Positions 36,978-45,848 of a DNA stretch of 64,000 nucleotides are shown piece by piece (position 1 is the stretch's first letter; each line of letters begins with the position of its first letter). Position numbers and translations under genes: made by a program. Source of the DNA: Anaerolineales bacterium (GTDB lineage Bacteria > Chloroflexota > Anaerolineae > 4572-78 > J111). Location of the stretch: NCBI GenBank assembly GCA_020634855.1, contig JACKAU010000009.1:186001-250000 (forward strand), written 5' to 3'. The notes under the pieces are model-generated. The model was not told the DNA's origin and made no database searches. It saw only the letters and a program-made list of their open reading frames with translations.

Positions 36978-39900
36978 ATGATGAAGCAACGATTATACAC
37001 CCTGTTAACCAAAAAGTCTCTATCCAAAATAATCGCTATCCTGTTCCTATTCCTACTTATCGCCCCACCCTTGGCCGCCCAAACACCTGACCCATCACCG
37101 CCTCCCCCCTCTGAACCTACCGCCGAGCCGGGTACACTGCCTATCGGTTTTCACCTCGGCCAAGGTGATTCGACGCACATGGCGGCGGCCCGTCGCGCCG
37201 GGGGGACCTTCGCTGTGGTCGTGTTCAGTTGGGCCGATATCGAACCGGAGCCGAACTATCTTTACTGGGAAAAGCCCGACGCCGCCCTCCGCGCCGCCGA
37301 GTTCTACGGCCTCGACCTCATCGCCCGTCTCGACCAGCCGCCGGATTGGGCGCTCGATGCCACCAGCCCGACGCCTTGGAAGCTCGACGCCTACGCCGCC
37401 TTTGCTCGCCGCGTCGCCGAACGCTACGGCGACCGGTTAGCCGGCGTCGCCATCTGGAACGAGCCGAACCTCAACCAGGAGTGGCATGACCAGCCGCCCG
37501 ATGCCGCCGCCTATGCCGCGATGCTCCAAGCCGCCTATCCCGCCATCAAAGCGGCCGCGCCCGATTTGCCGGTGCTGCTCGGCGCGCTGGCCTCCACCGA
37601 AGGCGAGGGCGATTGGGCCATCAACGATTTGGATTATCTGCAATCGCTCTACGCCGCCGGAGCCAAACCCTACTTCGATATTTACACCGCCCACGCTTAC
37701 GGCTTCGGCCGCCCGCCCGATGACGCCCCGGAAAAGTTTCGCCCCAACTTCCGGCGACTGGAGTTGCTCCACGACATCATGATCGCCAACGGCGACGGCG
37801 GCAAACCCATCTGGGTCACCGAAATGGGCTGGCTCACCTGGACCGACAACCCTAAACACGACTGGCAAGTGGTCACGCCCGAACTCCAAGCCCAATACAC
37901 CCTCCAGGCCATCGACTATGCCCAGGCCCATTATCCCTGGCTGCACCGTCTCGGTATCTGGCAACTCAACACCGAGGGCGACTCTTACGGCTACGGCATC
38001 TGGACCGGCCCCAACGATCTCACCCCCACCTACCAAGCCCTCCTCGACACCTGCCCCACCCACAGCCCCCTCTGCCGCCTCGACCCCACCCAATCCCCCA
38101 ACCCACCATTATCAATTATCAATTATCAATTATCAATTCTTGCGCCCGATGTTGCCATCCGCCTCGGCGACCGCAGCACCCTCTACCCCCATTGGGTCCA
38201 CCTCTATCGCGGTGGTCGCAACTTCAGCCCGGACTGGCAAGGGGATTTCTTCCTGACCGCCGACCAATCGGTCCAACCCTACGATCTGCTGCTAGAAACC
38301 ATGCAAATCGATCAAGCAGCCAACCGGCTTATCATCAACGGAACCGAAATTGGCTACCTGCAAGCCCGACCCCGGCCCGACCCCACCAGCACCTGGGTCA
38401 CGCAGCGCTTCACGCTCCCGCCCGACCTGCTCAAACCGGGCGTCAACACCATCTCGATAGCTGTTGGCCCGCGCAATCCGGCTCGCCAGTATCTCGGCGG
38501 GCGCTGGGAGAATATGGAGTTCCGTCACATCCGGCTGGTCCTACCCACCCCCGCCCCGCCGTCCATTCTGTCCGATTGGCAGCCGCAGCCCTCGCCCAGC
38601 GGCTGGAGCGAGACCAACCGTCTCCGGCGCGGGCCGGGCAGCGAATTGTGGCTGCTGGGTCTTCGCCCCGGCGAGGTGTGGCAGGTCATCCCGGCGGTTG
38701 AACCGGCTCCGGACACCAAACCCGCATCCGAAGGCCAAGCCTTCAAACCGTTGGAAGATGCCACTCCTGGTAATAGCCGGTCGCTGGCTTCACCGCCCGA
38801 ACTCACCCTTGAAAACCGGGCCGGCGACCGCCCCGATCTCGTCTTCAACGATCTGCTGTCGCTGCCGTCGGGCCAATTGGCGGCCACGCAGCGCGGCCTG
38901 TTCTGGCGCAGCGGCGATACTTGGCAGCCGGTAAATGGTGCGCCGGGGGATTACGCCTACATCGTCGTCAAGGCTAATCAATACCTTTACGCCGGTTTTG
39001 AAAATGAAGGGCTGTGGTCCGCGCCAACGCCGATCGGTCCCTGGCAGCGCGCCGAGCTTGACGTCGCGCCCATCACCGATTTAGTGACGGCGCGTTACAC
39101 CCTGCCCGACCGTTCCTCGCCGGTGGATCGTTTGTACGTTACGACTGACGCTGAAATTTTCGTCAACGACGGCCTCGACACCGACTGGCGGCCGCTGCCT
39201 CTCCCGACCCTAACCGATGAAGAAATGGACGAGGCCGGCGAAAGCAACAGCGATAAATTCAAACCGCGTCTCTTTGTGACCGAGACCGGCGAGCTGCTGG
39301 TTCGCAGCCAAGATCGGCTCTGGCGGCAAGGCGACTTGGGTTGGGCGTTGTTCGGCCCGGACAAGCTGGCCGGCAAGCTGTTTAGCGTGGTCAACTGCTG
39401 CCGCCCCGGCCAAACCATTGTCGGTAGCAACGACGCCGGGCTGTGGCAGTTAACGGCCTCCGGCGACTGGACTCGGCTCGATGCCGATGACTTCTTCAGT
39501 ACGACCGACGCCACCGAATTGGTTCAAATGGATGATACGCTCTACGCGGCGGGCGATCTGGGGCTGTTCTACAGTCGGGACGGCGGTCACACCTGGCGCA
39601 AGGTCGATGGCCTGCCCGCGACTATCACTGATTTGATGATCGATCCCGACGACCCCGCCATCCGGATCGCGGCCACACCGGCCGGGTTGTACCGCAGCCG
39701 CGACGCCGGCCGCACCTGGGAGCCGGTCAGCCCGCCGTGGACGGTCTGGGATTTGGCGCTTGGCCCGCAGGGGCGGTTGTTCGCCGGTCGCAGCAACGGG
39801 TTGGTTTGGAGCGATGATTTGAGTGCGGCCACCATCGTCTGGCATGCCGCCGAGGATATGGAGAAAGTCTATTTTCTGAGCGTCAATCCCCATCCGGTCG

Positions 39901-40535
39901 AGACGGACGTGGTCTGGACCGGAACGTGGGGCAACAACATCGGCGTGAGCAGCGATGGCGGCCGGCATCTGGCTCCGCTGCACAATGGGCTGGAAACGCT
40001 GAGCGGCCTCGATTTAATCTGGCATCCCACGCCGGGCCAGGTTACGCTGGCGACGTTCGAGGGCTTGTATCGCACCGATGACGGCGGTCAAAGCTGGTTC
40101 AAACTGCCCGGCCCGCTGGCCCACCAAACCGTCTACAGCTTGCTCCAAACCGATGACGGCGCGATCTGGGCCGGAGCCGCCGACGGGCTATGGCGCAGTC
40201 CGGACTACGGCGTCACCTGGGCCCGCATCGAGTCGCTGCCCCCGGCCGCCCTCATCCATCTGGGGCGACTGGCCGTTCCCCCACCTTCGCCGCCGCTGCG
40301 TCCGCCCTTTGTCTTCCAACCCACCGAGGCCAAGGTTTACCTACCTCACGAATGGCTCTGGGCCGGCACCGAAGGGGCGGGCCTGTGGCTCAGCCAAGAC
40401 AACGGCGACACCTGGCAATTCGCCGGCCTGCCCCGGCGAACGGTCTACACCGTCATGTTTGATCCGCTCCGGCCGGATCGTCTTGTGGCGGCGACGGATC
40501 GAGGCATCTTTGCGGTGGAAGTAGCACAGGATTAG
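36978..40535 (+). CDS. Secreted glycoside hydrolase-like protein with beta-propeller
   Basis: 1185 residues from ATG at 36978. A signal peptide (about 6-36) is followed by a TIM-barrel glycosidase domain (about 55-370), with acid/base Glu in IWNEPNLNQEW and nucleophile Glu in PIWVTEMGW, so it is potentially active. A beta-sandwich (about 395-530) follows, then a long region of BNR/Ycf48-like blades (about 560-1185) with repeated SRDGGHTWRKV, SRDAGRTWEPV, TDDGGQSWFKL, SQDNGDTWQFA. It acts outside the cell on a polysaccharide not identifiable from sequence. A heptamer repeat codes for the loop after the barrel. It is related to the ligase fusion at 2153-5266. Confidence 0.85.
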   Translation: MMKQRLYTLLTKKSLSKIIAILFLFLLIAPPLAAQTPDPSPPPPSEPTAEPGTLPIGFHLGQGDSTHMAAARRAGGTFAVVVFSWADIEPEPNYLYWEKPDAALRAAEFYGLDLIARLDQPPDWALDATSPTPWKLDAYAAFARRVAERYGDRLAGVAIWNEPNLNQEWHDQPPDAAAYAAMLQAAYPAIKAAAPDLPVLLGALASTEGEGDWAINDLDYLQSLYAAGAKPYFDIYTAHAYGFGRPPDDAPEKFRPNFRRLELLHDIMIANGDGGKPIWVTEMGWLTWTDNPKHDWQVVTPELQAQYTLQAIDYAQAHYPWLHRLGIWQLNTEGDSYGYGIWTGPNDLTPTYQALLDTCPTHSPLCRLDPTQSPNPPLSIINYQLSILAPDVAIRLGDRSTLYPHWVHLYRGGRNFSPDWQGDFFLTADQSVQPYDLLLETMQIDQAANRLIINGTEIGYLQARPRPDPTSTWVTQRFTLPPDLLKPGVNTISIAVGPRNPARQYLGGRWENMEFRHIRLVLPTPAPPSILSDWQPQPSPSGWSETNRLRRGPGSELWLLGLRPGEVWQVIPAVEPAPDTKPASEGQAFKPLEDATPGNSRSLASPPELTLENRAGDRPDLVFNDLLSLPSGQLAATQRGLFWRSGDTWQPVNGAPGDYAYIVVKANQYLYAGFENEGLWSAPTPIGPWQRAELDVAPITDLVTARYTLPDRSSPVDRLYVTTDAEIFVNDGLDTDWRPLPLPTLTDEEMDEAGESNSDKFKPRLFVTETGELLVRSQDRLWRQGDLGWALFGPDKLAGKLFSVVNCCRPGQTIVGSNDAGLWQLTASGDWTRLDADDFFSTTDATELVQMDDTLYAAGDLGLFYSRDGGHTWRKVDGLPATITDLMIDPDDPAIRIAATPAGLYRSRDAGRTWEPVSPPWTVWDLALGPQGRLFAGRSNGLVWSDDLSAATIVWHAAEDMEKVYFLSVNPHPVETDVVWTGTWGNNIGVSSDGGRHLAPLHNGLETLSGLDLIWHPTPGQVTLATFEGLYRTDDGGQSWFKLPGPLAHQTVYSLLQTDDGAIWAGAADGLWRSPDYGVTWARIESLPPAALIHLGRLAVPPPSPPLRPPFVFQPTEAKVYLPHEWLWAGTEGAGLWLSQDNGDTWQFAGLPRRTVYTVMFDPLRPDRLVAATDRGIFAVEVAQD
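38108..38135. repeat. In-frame ATTATCA heptamer repeat (4 units)
   Basis: Four perfect ATTATCA units in the linker after the glycosidase barrel, coding for LSIINYQLSI-like residues. The identical unit, also four times, lies in another gene at 1001-1028, 37 kb away. Confidence 0.9.
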
Positions 40536-40643
40536 CCGCTACCCCAATTATGTAGCTGACGACTCTTCGTTGATTGGCGGCCAGACCTTGAGGGTTGCAA
40601 TCTTAGAGGTGTCTTTTTGCTTTTCGCACACACCCATGAATTT

Positions 40644-40672
40644 TTGATTCCGTTGGTCGCATAAATTATAAT
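40644..40672 (+). promoter_or_regulatory. Promoter of the secreted-protein gene at 40767
   Basis: TTGATT (40644-40649), an exact 17-bp spacer, TATAAT (40667-40672). It lies about 95 bp before the ATG. Confidence 0.65.
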
Positions 40673-40766
40673 CCAGCAACCTGTTGAATGCGGTACAAGG
40701 CTATTATGCGAAAAATCTTGGGTTCTGCCCTTGATCCACAAAGGGCATTTTGATAAGGAAAATGAC

Positions 40767-41453
40767 ATGAAGAAAACCAGGTTACTATTTGTTGGCTTAA
40801 TCGCCGGTATAGCGCTGACATTTGGTCATCTTTGGTTTGCCCCCAGTCAGAACTCGCCGACCACCTCTGCAATCATTAAGCGGCTGAACGCCAGGCCAGC
40901 CATAGCCGGCCCTTCAAATGACACCAGCCCTACACCCACCCCTTCATCCAACACGGGGAGCGACGAGCTGCCCCCTGCCAATCTCCTTACGGAGGGTGTT
41001 TCGGCCAGCGCTCTGCCTACGCCTATTCCCGGTGAGACCCTGCTGTATTTTGTCCCATCCGATAATGATTCCACCGCCACAGTATTGTACCTATACAATA
41101 CTGACGCCACCGCCCACACCGTTGCTTTACGAGGGTTCAGCTATAATGGAGTCCTGGTCTATTCGCTCAATATTAATATTGGGGCCACAAGCTTTTTACG
41201 CTTATCCAGCGACTCCATCGCCGCCGCCCCCCCGCCCAGTTGGGCGACCCCGGCTCCGGTCATCACCAACTTTACTGATTTTACCTATTTGGCCAGTCTC
41301 TCCCTGCCCAAGGGCGTGAAAGCCGAAGGCTATGTGCTTTTCAATCCTGGGACCGGCACGGTGGACCCACGCAAGGATCAGGGCGCCATTCCTCTCCGCT
41401 TCAGCACTGATCCCGCCAGCTTGTTCTTGCCGAATGTACAGAACAATAATTGA
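40767..41453 (+). CDS. Exported protein of unknown function
   Basis: 228 residues from ATG at 40767 (AAGGAAA upstream). An N-terminal signal or anchor (about 4-24, LLFVGLIAGIALTFG) is followed by a Ser/Thr/Pro-rich stretch with SPTPTPSS and then a beta-rich domain (about 85-215) with LYFVPSDNDSTATVLYLYNT and FLRLSSDSI. The domain looks like an Ig or immunoglobulin-related beta-sandwich, but I do not recognise the family. It lies downstream of the glycosidase/propeller gene on the same strand but has its own promoter. Confidence 0.65.
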   Translation: MKKTRLLFVGLIAGIALTFGHLWFAPSQNSPTTSAIIKRLNARPAIAGPSNDTSPTPTPSSNTGSDELPPANLLTEGVSASALPTPIPGETLLYFVPSDNDSTATVLYLYNTDATAHTVALRGFSYNGVLVYSLNINIGATSFLRLSSDSIAAAPPPSWATPAPVITNFTDFTYLASLSLPKGVKAEGYVLFNPGTGTVDPRKDQGAIPLRFSTDPASLFLPNVQNNN

Positions 41454-41488
41454 CTAACTCAAACGCCCAACTCTGCATTCATCCGGCC

Positions 41489-41551
41489 GGCGTTCCGCGC
41501 CCTACCAATTTGATCCGCTCTTACTGGATCGTCTCGTGGCGGCGACGGTCT
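41489..41551 (+). pseudogene. Remnant copy of the glycosidase/propeller 3' end
   Basis: The DNA from GCCGGCGTTCCGCGCC to GGCGGCGACGG matches the end of the gene at 36978-40535 (around 40425-40500). Translated with one frameshift it reads AGVPRPT then FDPLLLDRLVAAT, against AGLPRRT and FDPLRPDRLVAAT. It implies a former duplicate. Confidence 0.65.
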
Positions 41552-41679
41552 GTGTGATAATAGGTTTATGGAAGTGTTGACTAGTTTTGCCGCTAGACTA
41601 TGGGGAGATAGTGGCGGTAGAAGCCTTAAAGCTGATATCTCGCGACCAAATCAATGTATTTGGGAAAGGAAGAAGTTAA

Positions 41680-42555
41680 ATGAAAGAGAACTATTTTGTT
41701 CCCAAAGAACAGCACGCCTTTGCCCTAGATCCCAATATATCGCCAGTTTTGGAAGTAACGCCACCATGTACAGTCACCTTTGAAACCGGCGACATGTCCT
41801 ACGCCAGGTTAGCTCAAGGCGAGACCATCGAAGATATTGGCTTCCAGAACTTTAATGGGGTTACCGGGCCTGTTTTTGTTCATGGGGCCGAGCCGGGTGA
41901 CGCCCTATGTGTCGAGGTGCTTGAAGTTACCGTGCGAAGTGCCTGGTCAGCCTGGCTTCCTGGATTGGGTCGGTGGGGTAACAAAACAGATCGGCTACAA
42001 ATCCGCCAGATACCTCTAGAAGGCGAGGGGGCTATTATTAGTGAGCGGGTCAAGGTCCCAATTGAGCCAATGATCGGCTGTATTGGTCTTGCGCCCGCCA
42101 GCGGCAGCAGTTCAACGGTTACGCCGGCCTATCCCTGGGGCGGCAACCTGGATTTGCGTGAGTTGGGTTCTGGGGGCGCCATCTATCTTCCTGTTCAGGC
42201 ACCCGGTGCGCTGCTTTCCGTAGGTGATCTACACGCCGCAATGGGTACCGCCGAACCCACCGCCGTAAGTTTGGAAGCTGCTGGACAAGCCACGGTCCGG
42301 ATTACGGTCGAAAAGAACCTATCATTGAAATTTCCGCGGGTCCGTACGGGGAATGAGACGATTTGTGTCGCAGTCGCTGACTCGTTCCCTGACGCCAGGC
42401 AACTGGCGATGGATCAAGCGTATGACTTCCTGATCGAAGAGATTGGCCTATCACCATTTGATGCTTACGCCTATGCCAGTGCCCGCGTCAGTTTACGCTT
42501 TGGGGGGCCGGCCAGCGCAATTGTATTAGCCGTCGTCCCGGATATCGATATGTAA
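41680..42555 (+). CDS. Acetamidase/formamidase family hydrolase
   Basis: 291 residues, near the family length. Typical features are FETGDMSYARLAQGETIEDI, GPVFVHGAEPGDALCVEVLE, MIGCIGLAPA, LDLRELGSGGAIYLPVQAPG, LLSVGDLHAAMGTAE. These metal-dependent enzymes hydrolyse formamide, acetamide or related amides to ammonia and acid in the cytosol. The ATG at 41680 has AGGAAG upstream. It stands alone, converging on the carbohydrate operon across the palindrome array. Confidence 0.9.
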   Translation: MKENYFVPKEQHAFALDPNISPVLEVTPPCTVTFETGDMSYARLAQGETIEDIGFQNFNGVTGPVFVHGAEPGDALCVEVLEVTVRSAWSAWLPGLGRWGNKTDRLQIRQIPLEGEGAIISERVKVPIEPMIGCIGLAPASGSSSTVTPAYPWGGNLDLRELGSGGAIYLPVQAPGALLSVGDLHAAMGTAEPTAVSLEAAGQATVRITVEKNLSLKFPRVRTGNETICVAVADSFPDARQLAMDQAYDFLIEEIGLSPFDAYAYASARVSLRFGGPASAIVLAVVPDIDM

Positions 42556-42830
42556 GTAGACCAAACAGACCGATCGCAACGAGCTTGAACAAACAAATTG
42601 CCGCCCACCAAGTCGTTGCCCTTGCCACCTAATCACAGCAAAAAACCTATCATCCAACCTTACATCATCAAGGAGAGGTCATCACCTCAACCCATTGGAT
42701 TTAAACGCGAACGCTTGCGTTGGTGTTTTTTGTTGCATTCATCACAATTATGGTCTTTATAGCGATTTATCCGCTTTCGGTGTCGAAATGCCGGGCCGTC
42801 GATCATAGGGGTAAGCGCTTGGAAGGATAT

Positions 42831-43098
42831 GATTACACGCGTGATCGCTTGTGTCTGAGCTGAGAAAGGTCCGATCACACGCGTGATCGCTTGTGTCTGA
42901 GCTGAGAAAGGTCCGATCACACGTGTGATCGCTTGTGTCTGAGCTGAGAAAGGTCCGATCATACGCGTGATCGCTTGTGTCTGAGCTGAGAAAGGTCCGA
43001 TCATACGCGTGATCGCTTGTGTCTGAGCATGGAAAGGTATGATCACGACCGTGATCGTATGTGTTTGAGCATGGAAAGGTATGATCACGACCGTGATC
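42831..43098. repeat. Array of seven palindromes at exact 42-bp spacing
   Basis: Seven copies of GATCAC-N4-GTGATC (some GATTAC or GATCAT) start at 42831, 42873, 42915, 42957, 42999, 43041 and 43083, each exactly 42 bp apart. Between them is a well-conserved 26-bp spacer such as GCTTGTGTCTGAGCTGAG. The N4 core is mainly ACGC, with GACC in the last two copies. 42 bp is four helical turns, so all palindromes face the same side of DNA. The array lies between the 3' ends of the amidase (+) and the FGGY kinase (-). The rest of the gap 42556-42830 shows nothing recognisable. Confidence 0.95.
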
Positions 43099-43150
43099 GT
43101 AAGGTCTAGCGCGCTAAGGTATATGGTGTTAAGTGTCGGTCACCTTAAAC

Positions 43151-44677
43151 TCACGATTGTTGCAACTGATAAACCCGATGGTGCAGGTCTCGCAGCGAGG
43201 CGTAAATGTGTTTGTACACCTGTTCAAAGTAGGCGTTGTACACGGGAACATTGTCCGGTACGGGATCGATGGTAATCCGGTTGTGGCGAATCGTGTTGCC
43301 AACGGAAGTCGTATCCGCATAAATCCCGGCGCCCAATCCGCCTAAAATGGCCGCGCCCAGGCTGGTGGCTTCGGCCACGTCCACCATGATCAGCGGCTGG
43401 TTAAGAATCGTGGCCCGCAGTTGAACCAGCAGCCGGTTGCGGGTGCTGCCGCCGCTGATGTAAGTTTGCTGCAGCGGCGCCATACCCGGATAGGCCAGCA
43501 GCGTTTCCAGCGAATAGCGAGCCTCGTAGGCTAACCCTTCCAGCAGCGCGCGGAACAGAACGCCCCGTTTGGCGTCGGTCGAGAGGCCGATAAACGCGCC
43601 TCGACCTTTAGGGTCATCATGGGGGGGATTGGCGAATCGCAAATGCGGTAAAAAGCAGACACCCAAACTGCCGGGGGGGACTTGCTCGGCTTCGGCAATG
43701 AGGCCGGTAAAATCCGTCGTTTCGCCCATAATTTCTCGCAGCCAATCTACGCACGCCCCCGATGTATACAGCCCGATTAATACGTAATATTGACCGCCTA
43801 CGACGTGAGCGCCCTGAGTATATCCCTGCTGCCCCATTGTCGGGTCAAGCAGCGGCTTTTCCAGAGGGAGAAAAATGGCCTCGGCCGTCCCCATCGAGTT
43901 TAGCATCAGCCCTGGCTGGGTGACACCCACGGCCAGCGCGCCGCAGACGTGGTCATGCCCGCCGGCAGCGACCTGCACCGTAGTTGGCAGGCCGGTTTCC
44001 TGGGCCGCTGCCGGGGTAATGTGGCCCAAAACGGCGCCGCTGGGGCAAAGGGGGGCAAACAGATCGGGGCGCAGGCCCACCTCTCTTATGAGTGGCTCGT
44101 GCCACTGCAATTTTTGCAGGTCAAGCACCAGCGTCCGTGAGGCCAACGAGTAATCGGTGGCCGGTACGCCGCATAATTTGTAAGCAATGTAATCGGCCAG
44201 GTTGAGCCAGCGCACCGTGCGGGCAAAAGCCTCCGGCTGATTTTCTTTAATCCACAGCAGTTTGCACAAACCAAAAATGGGTTGCAAGGATAGCCCGCTA
44301 ATTTCAAACAAGCGATCTTGGCCGATAGCGTGGGCCAGCCACTCGGTTTGGGGCTGAGTGCGTTGGTCAAACCAGGCAATGGCATCATAGGTGGGCCGGC
44401 CTTGGGCATCCAGCGGTACGGCCGCTTCGCCGGCGCTGGCTACGGCCACGCTGACAATTCTCCCGGTATCGGCTATTTGATCCGTGGCCTGGCGCAGGAC
44501 GGTTACGGCAGCTTGCCAAAGTTCCGTGGGGTCATAATAAGCCCAGCCGGGCTGGGGGTAATGAATGGGCGTACTCACACTGGCCCCGGCCACGACGCTG
44601 CCGGTGGGTTCAAAAATTACGGCTTTAATGTTGGTGGTACCAATGTCGATACCGGCTAAAAGAGGTTGATCTGCCAT
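43151..44677 (-). CDS. FGGY-family carbohydrate kinase
   Basis: 508 residues. The two actin-like halves carry LLAGIDIGTTNIKAVIFEPT (phosphate-1 loop), AIAWFDQRT, AAGGHDHVCGALAVG, and the FGGY signature region YISGGSTRNRLLVQLRATIL followed by EATSLGAAILGGLGAG. The family includes xylulo-, glucono- and glycerokinases; this looks closest to xylulose- or gluconate-type kinases, without certainty. It is the last gene of the minus-strand operon with the aldolase, two permeases and the binding protein, so it probably phosphorylates the imported sugar before aldol cleavage. Confidence 0.9.
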   Translation of the reverse strand: MADQPLLAGIDIGTTNIKAVIFEPTGSVVAGASVSTPIHYPQPGWAYYDPTELWQAAVTVLRQATDQIADTGRIVSVAVASAGEAAVPLDAQGRPTYDAIAWFDQRTQPQTEWLAHAIGQDRLFEISGLSLQPIFGLCKLLWIKENQPEAFARTVRWLNLADYIAYKLCGVPATDYSLASRTLVLDLQKLQWHEPLIREVGLRPDLFAPLCPSGAVLGHITPAAAQETGLPTTVQVAAGGHDHVCGALAVGVTQPGLMLNSMGTAEAIFLPLEKPLLDPTMGQQGYTQGAHVVGGQYYVLIGLYTSGACVDWLREIMGETTDFTGLIAEAEQVPPGSLGVCFLPHLRFANPPHDDPKGRGAFIGLSTDAKRGVLFRALLEGLAYEARYSLETLLAYPGMAPLQQTYISGGSTRNRLLVQLRATILNQPLIMVDVAEATSLGAAILGGLGAGIYADTTSVGNTIRHNRITIDPVPDNVPVYNAYFEQVYKHIYASLRDLHHRVYQLQQS

Positions 44678-44744
44678 AGGTTATCCGTTATTCATCACTT
44701 GGCTAACCGACATATTCTCAATTTGGGCCGGCTTTCAATGCCGC

Positions 44745-44834
44745 CTGACCGCCGACCACCGACGATAGACCGCCGAACTTCAACGCGTACGCCTATGTTT
44801 CGGCGGTCGGCGGTCAGCTAGCCGTGGTCTATCG
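44745..44834. repeat. GACCGCCGA-type foldback repeat
   Basis: CTGACCGCCGACC (44745-44757) pairs with GGTCGGCGGTCAG (44805-44817), and GACCGCCGAA (44768-44777) with TTCGGCGGTC (44799-44808), as alternative stems. It lies between the aldolase and kinase genes of the sugar operon and could reduce readthrough into the kinase. Confidence 0.75.
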
Positions 44835-44900
44835 GCTTAACGCCAAATTTGGAGGCTATATCGGTCAAATTGAAAGGATATCCGTTAGCGAGAATCATCA

Positions 44901-45809
44901 CTAGCCGGTTGCTAACCGGCGTGTTCCGGCTAAACCGAAATAATCTTTAATGAGCCAGGCCGTGCGCTGGAAGGTGGCTTCTTGAGCCTCGGCAATGCTG
45001 CCCGTTTCGCGCAGGGCGGCCTCATACGCCTGTCTTATTTCCGTCCCGATATTCACTTTGGCAATGCCTTGTTTGATCGCCGCCAGCAAATAGTCCTGTT
45101 TTACTCCGGAACCGCCGTGCAGCACAAACGGGATGCCGCCGGTGGCCTGTTGCAGTTTTTCGAGATGCTCCAGGTTCAACATGGCTTCGACCTTTTTCTG
45201 GTCTTTCGAAACGCCGGAAACGGCCCCGTGAATACTGCCAATCGCCACCGACAGCCAATCACAGCCGGTTTCTTGGACAAACTGCTGGGCCTCATCAACA
45301 TCGGTAAAGCCCATCCCCGATGCGTATAACTCTTCATAAGGCGGGAGCGGGCCGGCCGCGTGGCCCATGACCGCGCCCAATTCGGCCTCGCAGGGGATGC
45401 CGGCGGCGTGGGCCACCTCAGCCACCTGCCGGGTGGCCGCGATATTGCCGGCCAAGTCCAGCCGCGAGCCGTCAATCATCACTGAATGGTAGCCCAGTTC
45501 AATGGCTTCTTTGATGATGGGCAGATAGTCCACAGTTAATTCATCCTCATCGATGACCGGTACGTGGTCTAGATGAAGCCGCACGTAATCGGGCTGCTCC
45601 CATTTTTTATACTCGGCCATCACCGCCGCCAGGCTGCCACTTTGAAATTTGATCCACTCTAATCGAGCGACCTCAATAAAAGCGAAACAGTCTTGATCAA
45701 CCACCGCCTTGATAATCGGCTCGACCATCGGCAGATACGGCACGTTAAAGGCCGGAATAACGATATTGGCGGCGTGAGCGTTTTTGACAATATCCTTAGA
45801 AGTTAACAT
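44901..45809 (-). CDS. Class II fructose-bisphosphate/tagatose-bisphosphate aldolase family
   Basis: 302 residues. Zinc-site segments are visible: VRLHLDHVP (Asp/His), the second in EAELGAVMGH, and VLHGGSGV with its His; the phosphate-binding end is KVNIGTEIR. Class II aldolases of this type (GatY/KbaY/Fba) cleave ketose bisphosphates to triose phosphates. The genes for the permeases (upstream) and the FGGY kinase (downstream) suggest a dedicated pathway for an imported ketose, sugar alcohol or derivative. Confidence 0.88.
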   Translation of the reverse strand: MLTSKDIVKNAHAANIVIPAFNVPYLPMVEPIIKAVVDQDCFAFIEVARLEWIKFQSGSLAAVMAEYKKWEQPDYVRLHLDHVPVIDEDELTVDYLPIIKEAIELGYHSVMIDGSRLDLAGNIAATRQVAEVAHAAGIPCEAELGAVMGHAAGPLPPYEELYASGMGFTDVDEAQQFVQETGCDWLSVAIGSIHGAVSGVSKDQKKVEAMLNLEHLEKLQQATGGIPFVLHGGSGVKQDYLLAAIKQGIAKVNIGTEIRQAYEAALRETGSIAEAQEATFQRTAWLIKDYFGLAGTRRLATG

Positions 45810-45848
45810 TTTATTTAATCTACACTTTCAGCGCCAGCCGGGCGCGTT

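Noticed and set aside
37437..38093. Long minus-strand frame inside the glycosidase gene, rich in Gly and Val
   Set aside because: It is a shadow of the GC-rich coding strand of a clearly homologous glycosidase domain.
42687..43088. Open frame on the minus strand across the 42-bp array, giving a 14-residue repeat protein
   Set aside because: A 42-bp unit (14 codons) is open in this frame by construction. There is no ribosome binding site, the start is GTG within a repeat unit, and the tail is unrelated to anything known. Non-coding is more likely, though a real repeat protein cannot be fully excluded.
42831..43098. CRISPR array
   Set aside because: The units are contiguous and the sequence between palindromes is conserved, so there are no unique spacers, and no cas genes are present.
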